From a virus, in the IMG/VR virus record IMGVR_UViG_3300046514_000643, positions 1 to 40,665 of that record: DNA of 40,665 nucleotides; one strand, given 5' to 3'. Shown one piece after another: positions 36,316 to 40,665 of this stretch; within the stretch, counting starts at the first letter, position 1, and every line of letters begins with the position of its first letter. The notes below the pieces were generated by a model. That model was not told the origin of the DNA. It saw only the letters and a list, made by a program, of their open reading frames with translations, and ran no database searches. The position numbers were made by a program, and so were the translations under genes.

Positions 36316-38474
36316 AAAGGGCGCACCACCTCGTCGAGCAGGCCCCCCTGGATGATCTCCAGGCTCAGCTGCTCCTGCTCCGCGGCGAGCTTGTCCGGCG
36401 CGGCCTCGGGGGTGCGGGCCCAGTCGCCCAGGAGGTTGCTCAGCTCCGCGGCGACCATCTTCGCGAACGCCTTCAGGTCCATGCCGTCGGGTCCGAACTC
36501 CGCGGCGGGACGGGTGGCACCGGCCGCGACGAGCGCCACCTGGCCGACGCCGGATGCGACGCGAGCCCGCGGGACCGGGTAGCCGGGCACGTTGACCGCG
36601 AGCACGCCCACCATCTCCAGGCGACCGCCCACGCCGCGCCAGTCGCCGGACGGCGGCGCGGCCATCAGCTTCGTCAGGTCGACCTCGGACAGCTCGGGGC
36701 GAACCCGGCCGGCCACCCAGATGCCATGCCGGTCCTCGCCGGCGGCCAGGTCGGCGGCCACGGTGCCCGTGTTGTCGTAGTGGCTGGTCGTCTCGTCGAC
36801 GCTGGCGGAGAGGCTCGCGTGGCCGGTGTTCATGGTCAGGTGCCCCACGCCGACGGTGCGCACCTCGTCGCCGTCGGCCACGCGCATCGCACCCGTGTTG
36901 AAGTAGGCGTAGTCGGATGCCGACTTCGGCGGCGGGGTGCAGCGCTTGGACACGCCGATGTGGCACGTGTTCCAGGTGGCGATGTGGCCGAACACGCGGC
37001 CGTCGTCGGTGAAGGTCAGCGGAGTGGGCTCGCTCAGCCCGGGATCGGTGAACCAGTCGAGCGGCGGCAGGTCGGCCAAGCCCTTCTTCTTCAGGAACGC
37101 GGGCTTCGCCTTCTTCTTCGTGCCGTCGGCGTTCTCGTCTGCCTCGTCGGCACCGCCGTCCGCGGCGTCCTCGGGATCAGCCTTCTTCTTCTTGGCGTTC
37201 TTCAGGAACGCGGGCGGCAGCGCCATCTCGCCGGCCAGGCACGGAGAGCAGGTGTCGCCGTACTCGGGGATGGCGATGGACGCGGTGACCGGCTGGATGC
37301 CGCGCTGGAGCAAGTACGCCGACAGCCCTTCCGGCGTGCGCATGTCCTCGGGGACCTCTTCGTTCTCGTCGATCAGCGGGCGCTCGCCGTCGATCTCCAC
37401 GTAGCCGTCGGGGAAGGCCGGGATGGCGCACAGCGTGGTGGCCGCGATCTTCGCGTTCGAGACGGTGACGCGGTGGGACTCGGTGCCGTCCTCGGCGTAG
37501 GTCACGTCGTCGGTGAAGTCGCCCTCCGACAAGTCCACCGAGTTGCCGGTGAGGTAGCCGCGCCGGGCGTAGTCGCCGCCCTTGCTGTCGCCGTCGACCT
37601 CACCGCGGCCCTGCCACACGAAGGTGCCCTTCGGCAGCGGCTCGCCGGTCTGCTTGGAGACGAACTCCTCACCAGGAATCTTCCACAGTTCGTTGATCTT
37701 GCCGACGACTTCGGCGCCGCTGTGGCCGCCGTTGCCCGTGTTGACCGTCTGGGCGAACACGCTCAGCGGCGGCTTGCGGAACTCGATGGTGCCCGGCTCC
37801 AGGTAGCGCCCGTCGGCGGTCTCCATGCCCTCGACGGCGAGACACGGCCAGAACGCCGGCAGTCCCTGGGTAGCGGCCTCGTGGTCCTTCGTGGCTTCGG
37901 CCATCTCGGTCACTCCTTCGGTGGCGTAGGTGTCCTGGTCGCTGTTCGCGATCAGCGGGAAGTCGAAGTGCTGGGCGGCCAGCGCGAGCCGGATCGTGGA
38001 GAACGATGCTTCTCCGTCGGCCGTCGGCAGCACGCCCGGGTCCAGGTCGAACCCGGCGGTGATGTGCGGGAGGTACGGCTCGTGCTGCTCGGGGTAGAGC
38101 GCGCCCAGCACGTCGGCAGCGAGCCCGGCGGCGCGGCTGGCCAGCATGTCGAGCTGGTCGTCCTCGTCGCCATCGTGGTCACCGGGCTGGAGCGCGGTCA
38201 CCGTGGCGGGCTTGAAGGCGCCGGTGGGTCCGCCGTCGCGGTTCCAGATGGCCGTACCGAGGATGCGTACCGACAGCGGCCCGCGGTTGAGTGCGAGCGC
38301 GGCCACCTGGCTCTTCAGCGTGTCGACCATGACCGGCGGCAGGTTGGCCACGTCGTCGCCGAGGAAGCACAGCGTGCAGTGGATCTCGCTGGCCGGGTCG
38401 CCGCCGGGCACCGTGTAGCGACCGGGGTTGTCCGGGATCAGGGCGATCATGCCGCCGGTCTGGTCGTCAGCCAC
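36285..38474 (-). CDS. Capsid maturation protease fused to 2H phosphoesterase
   Basis: Protein of 729 aa. The N-terminus is a 2H phosphoesterase domain with HCT (His32-Thr34) and HIT (His136-Thr138) motifs, as in LigT-like enzymes that act on cyclic phosphates. The middle and C-terminal parts resemble prohead proteases of actinophages: GYLTGNSVDL with Ser311 as a likely catalytic Ser, an acidic/Lys-rich linker (KNAKKKKADPEDAADGG), and the pattern TGHASLSASVDETTSHYDN with EDRHGIWVAGRVRPELS. It trims the capsid delta domain during maturation. The GTG at 38474 has GGAGG upstream. A slippery CCCTTTC occurs near the 3' end (see the entry at 36055). Confidence 0.75.
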   Translation of the reverse strand: MADDQTGGMIALIPDNPGRYTVPGGDPASEIHCTLCFLGDDVANLPPVMVDTLKSQVAALALNRGPLSVRILGTAIWNRDGGPTGAFKPATVTALQPGDHDGDEDDQLDMLASRAAGLAADVLGALYPEQHEPYLPHITAGFDLDPGVLPTADGEASFSTIRLALAAQHFDFPLIANSDQDTYATEGVTEMAEATKDHEAATQGLPAFWPCLAVEGMETADGRYLEPGTIEFRKPPLSVFAQTVNTGNGGHSGAEVVGKINELWKIPGEEFVSKQTGEPLPKGTFVWQGRGEVDGDSKGGDYARRGYLTGNSVDLSEGDFTDDVTYAEDGTESHRVTVSNAKIAATTLCAIPAFPDGYVEIDGERPLIDENEEVPEDMRTPEGLSAYLLQRGIQPVTASIAIPEYGDTCSPCLAGEMALPPAFLKNAKKKKADPEDAADGGADEADENADGTKKKAKPAFLKKKGLADLPPLDWFTDPGLSEPTPLTFTDDGRVFGHIATWNTCHIGVSKRCTPPPKSASDYAYFNTGAMRVADGDEVRTVGVGHLTMNTGHASLSASVDETTSHYDNTGTVAADLAAGEDRHGIWVAGRVRPELSEVDLTKLMAAPPSGDWRGVGGRLEMVGVLAVNVPGYPVPRARVASGVGQVALVAAGATRPAAEFGPDGMDLKAFAKMVAAELSNLLGDWARTPEAAPDKLAAEQEQLSLEIIQGGLLDEVVRPFPASPTKATS

Positions 38475-38712
38475 GGCATGCCTCCATCAGGTGCCAGGTG
38501 CCGCCGGTCTGGTCGTCCTCGCCGCGGTTGCACCGGTTGAAGAACATCCCAGTGGGGTTCAGGACAACCAGGTCCAGCGGGTTGTCCGTGTTCCGGCTGT
38601 CCGGGTCGCCCGGCCCGGGGATGCCCACGACGACGGCCGCGCGGCACTGGCTGGTGTACTCGCCACCCGGCGTGCCATAGCTGACGTAGTGGACCATGTC
38701 GCCGATCTTCAC
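38467..38712 (-). CDS. Hypothetical protein (81 aa)
   Basis: Beta-rich small protein (VKIGDMVHYVSYGTPGGEY ... CRAAVVVGIPGPGDPDS) with a layout like phage structural or cargo proteins (SH3-like barrel). No family named. GTG at 38712 overlaps the upstream stop by 4 nt, and the 3' end overlaps the protease start by 8 nt. Confidence 0.66.
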   Translation of the reverse strand: MKIGDMVHYVSYGTPGGEYTSQCRAAVVVGIPGPGDPDSRNTDNPLDLVVLNPTGMFFNRCNRGEDDQTGGTWHLMEACRG

Positions 38713-39056
38713 GCTGCCTCCCATCGGCCGTTTCGGATAAACCCGTGGTCCCCGCATGCACGGCACAGGATCGAAGGCTCGATGTGGAGCGGCTCGCTGC
38801 TCACAAGAGTCCAGGTCGCGCGGCCGTCCTCACGCATCCAGGCCGGAAGCTGGGGAATGTCGAAGTACACGCCACCGGCCGCCCACCTGCCTTCCTGGCA
38901 GTGATGCCACACCGCGTAGCCGATCACCGTCTCTTCGTCTTGCTGGACGAACGGGCTCAGCATGTGCTCGTTGCCGATGTAGATCGCTTCCTGGGCATCA
39001 GGGTCCCGGCTCCACGGGTGCGGAACCTTGGCGCCGATCTCTGGCTCCGTGCTCAC
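38709..39056 (-). CDS. DUF6527-like protein (115 aa)
   Basis: Protein whose C-terminus reads LHIEPSILCRACGDHGFIRNGRW, which fits the DUF6527 pattern (a conserved PS...C..HFxIxxG motif) seen in many phages; function unknown. The N-terminal part is mixed, with HHCQEGRWAAGGVYFDIP. It carries several Cys/His that may bind zinc. GTG at 39056 overlaps the portal-MuF stop by 4 nt. Confidence 0.66.
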   Translation of the reverse strand: MSTEPEIGAKVPHPWSRDPDAQEAIYIGNEHMLSPFVQQDEETVIGYAVWHHCQEGRWAAGGVYFDIPQLPAWMREDGRATWTLVSSEPLHIEPSILCRACGDHGFIRNGRWEAA

Positions 39057-40665
39057 CGGGGTGCCCTTCGCTCGATCCAAGCTCGCTGGACCTCGACGAT
39101 ACGGTCCCGCTCCGCGGTGGTGCGCTGGCTCCACGTGCCCGTGCGCCCGGCCGCTTCGTCGAGCCCGGCCAGCACGCGCTCGTGGTGCGCCGCCGGCGAA
39201 TCCGGCAGGTCGGCCATCAGCGCGATGTCATCGGCATCGTCCAGCGCCCAGGCGTAGACGGTGTCGCACATGCAGCCGGAGTGGTCGCCGGGCTTGAGGT
39301 GCGTCCCTACCCATTCGGCCGCCGGCGGGGAGATCAGGGCCGGGTCCTCGAACCCCTCGAACTTGCGGCCAGCCAGGTTCAGGTGAGGCTCGAAGGCGTT
39401 GGACCTCGGTGTGATGCCGTAGCGCCAGGTGAACCCGATCCGCTCCGCGTGGGTGTCGACGGCGCGGAGCAGGTCACCGCCCAGTGCGATCCCGCCCGGT
39501 CCGGCGTGCGGCCCGCCGATTTCGGCCAGCGCCTCGCGGATGTCGCCCGGCAGGATCACCGAGTCCGGCACCTCGCCGCGGAGCTGGTCGCCGTGGCGGC
39601 CGTACATCGCGTCCGTGGCGCGCGAGCGGAGCGTACCTTCGAGCTTCTTCCAGGCCGCGGGGATGCGGTCGGTCATGGCTTGGGTGAGCGCGGCCACCGC
39701 GGTGAGCGGCAGGCCGACCATGCCGGCGACCGTCTTCACCGAGGCCTTGATCGTGGCCGCCGACCACTGGGCGAACTTGCTGGCCAGGTAGGAGAAGGCC
39801 AGCGTGAGCAGCACGTCCTCGGTGAGCCCCAGCTCGGTGACGCGCACCTGACCCAGGGTCCGGCCGGCCAGCGCGGGCGGCACGTCCTTCAGCTCCGCAG
39901 CCAGGGCGGTGAACTTCCGGCCCTGGACCTGGGCCTTGATCTTGGCCCCCGCCTTCTCCAGGGCCCGCTGAAGGTCAGCTTCAGCGGTCGCCCGGATGCG
40001 CTCGATGAGGTCGTGATCGAGGTCGGCCAGGCGGTCGCCCGTGATGATCTTTACTGAATCGAGTACTCCCTGCGGACCTGCCGCACTCGCGACCCTGGCG
40101 CCGGGCGGTGCCGCCTGGGGCGTTCCCTGGGGCGGGGCGGCCTGGCCTGGGCCGACCTGCTTGACCGGCGCGGAGGTGATGACCGGCGGCGTGCCGGGCG
40201 CGGCGGGTGGCTGAATCGGGTTGCCGTTGGAGTCCAGGATGCGATCGTTGTTCGGGATGATCGCTTTCACCCCGAGCAGCTCCGCGGCGATCTGGGTCAG
40301 CGTGTTCGGGTCCGGCCTCGTCGCCTTGATCATCATGATCTGCTGGAGGTCTTCTTCCTGCGGGGCGTCGTCCTCGCCGAAGCCCTTCGCCGTGCGGTAG
40401 GCCTTGAAGCTGATGGCGCCCCGGTCCATCGCCTGGTCAGCGTCCTGCGAGCGGTTCGCGTTCTCCGTCAGGTTGCCCGCGGCGTACCACAGCCGGACGC
40501 TCTTGGCCTCCTCCTTGGTCAGCCCGTAGCCACCGTCGTCCACCGACAGCATCAGCATGCGGCGGTACCAGGAGTTCGTCAGCGAGTCGACGATCAGCCG
40601 GCACGTGGGCTCAAGGTGGTTCTTGAAGGCCTGGGCGTCGATGAGCCACGCCGTCCAGTGGTTGG
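39053..40665 (-). CDS. Portal-MuF fusion protein (5' end outside window)
   Basis: 536 residues are visible; the gene continues past the right edge, since the open frame runs to the end. The first part (NHWTAWLIDAQAFKNHLEPT ... DADQAMDRGAISFKAYRTAK) is portal C-terminus, the dodecameric DNA channel. After a Pro/Gln-rich linker, the C-terminal part is helical and then shows a MuF-like pattern (TWRYGITPRSNAFEPHLNL ... GDHSGCMCDTVYAW) whose Cys/His set may bind zinc. Joined portal and MuF genes are known but not common. It is the first virion gene seen in reading order. Confidence 0.8.
   Translation of the reverse strand, partial: NHWTAWLIDAQAFKNHLEPTCRLIVDSLTNSWYRRMLMLSVDDGGYGLTKEEAKSVRLWYAAGNLTENANRSQDADQAMDRGAISFKAYRTAKGFGEDDAPQEEDLQQIMMIKATRPDPNTLTQIAAELLGVKAIIPNNDRILDSNGNPIQPPAAPGTPPVITSAPVKQVGPGQAAPPQGTPQAAPPGARVASAAGPQGVLDSVKIITGDRLADLDHDLIERIRATAEADLQRALEKAGAKIKAQVQGRKFTALAAELKDVPPALAGRTLGQVRVTELGLTEDVLLTLAFSYLASKFAQWSAATIKASVKTVAGMVGLPLTAVAALTQAMTDRIPAAWKKLEGTLRSRATDAMYGRHGDQLRGEVPDSVILPGDIREALAEIGGPHAGPGGIALGGDLLRAVDTHAERIGFTWRYGITPRSNAFEPHLNLAGRKFEGFEDPALISPPAAEWVGTHLKPGDHSGCMCDTVYAWALDDADDIALMADLPDSPAAHHERVLAGLDEAAGRTGTWSQRTTAERDRIVEVQRAWIERRAPR

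Noticed and set aside
36726-38540. Long plus-strand open frame (604 aa) across the protease gene
   Set aside because: It is a shadow in the antisense of a GC-rich gene; the protein is low-complexity in Arg, Val and Gly with no motif, while the minus strand has clear phosphoesterase and protease signals.
1-40665. tRNA genes, integrase, immunity repressor of phage type, DNA polymerase, terminase
   Set aside because: I looked for cloverleaf-like stretches and family motifs and saw none in this window; they may lie outside it.

Overview
The window is a GC-rich stretch of a tailed double-stranded DNA bacteriophage. The order portal, capsid maturation protease, major capsid, major tail, connectors, tail assembly chaperones, tape measure and tail tip marks a long, flexible, non-contractile tail (siphovirus type). 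The G/C-rich third codon positions, many GTG starts, the GH25 endolysin with a holin, and the style of the small genes suggest a phage of a high-GC actinobacterium such as Streptomyces or a relative. The host is an inference. I see no integrase, terminase, DNA polymerase or tRNA gene here; terminase probably lies beyond the right edge.

Nearly all genes are on the minus strand, so the biological order runs from right to left. Region A (40665-34457) holds a portal-MuF fusion cut by the edge, a DUF6527-like gene, a short gene, a capsid protease with an N-terminal 2H phosphoesterase, an ORF without its own start that a -1 frameshift probably joins to the protease, two small membrane proteins and a membrane-anchored collagen-like protein. 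Region B (34361-25556) is an accessory block of more than 20 small genes between the protease and capsid genes. It includes a DEDDh exonuclease, an FtsH-like metallopeptidase, a C5-cytosine methyltransferase, a MazG-like pyrophosphohydrolase, three plus-strand genes and three related tandem small genes. Region C (25419-12083) resumes the virion genes: major capsid, an Ig-containing structural protein, major tail protein, connector and terminator proteins, tail assembly chaperones, tape measure and two large tail-tip proteins. Region D (11970-3787) carries a plus-strand HNH endonuclease, then a double ribbon-helix-helix protein, an ERF annealing protein, an SSB, a run of small overlapping genes and a replication initiator. 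Region E (3785-1) has a DnaB-like ATPase, a papain-like peptidase, the endolysin, the holin and a RusA-like resolvase cut by the left edge.

Replication seems to use the phage initiator and helicase with host polymerase, supported by SSB, ERF annealing and RusA resolution. Most genes overlap their neighbour by 4 nt (ATGA or GTGA) and are translationally coupled.

The most unusual feature is a family of 16-17 bp palindromes (consensus CCCCCCATNNTGGGGGG). Seven lie exactly between a -35-like CTTG box and a -10 box, each just upstream of a gene; an eighth, weaker copy lies in the structural operon. Three of these promoters put the start codon where transcription should begin, so those mRNAs are probably leaderless. 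Two units share the same promoter and the same downstream hairpin but carry unrelated small genes, like exchangeable cassettes. A dispersed regulon under one repressor is the simplest reading; the double ribbon-helix-helix protein at 10954-11469, which has one of these sites at its own promoter, is a candidate regulator.
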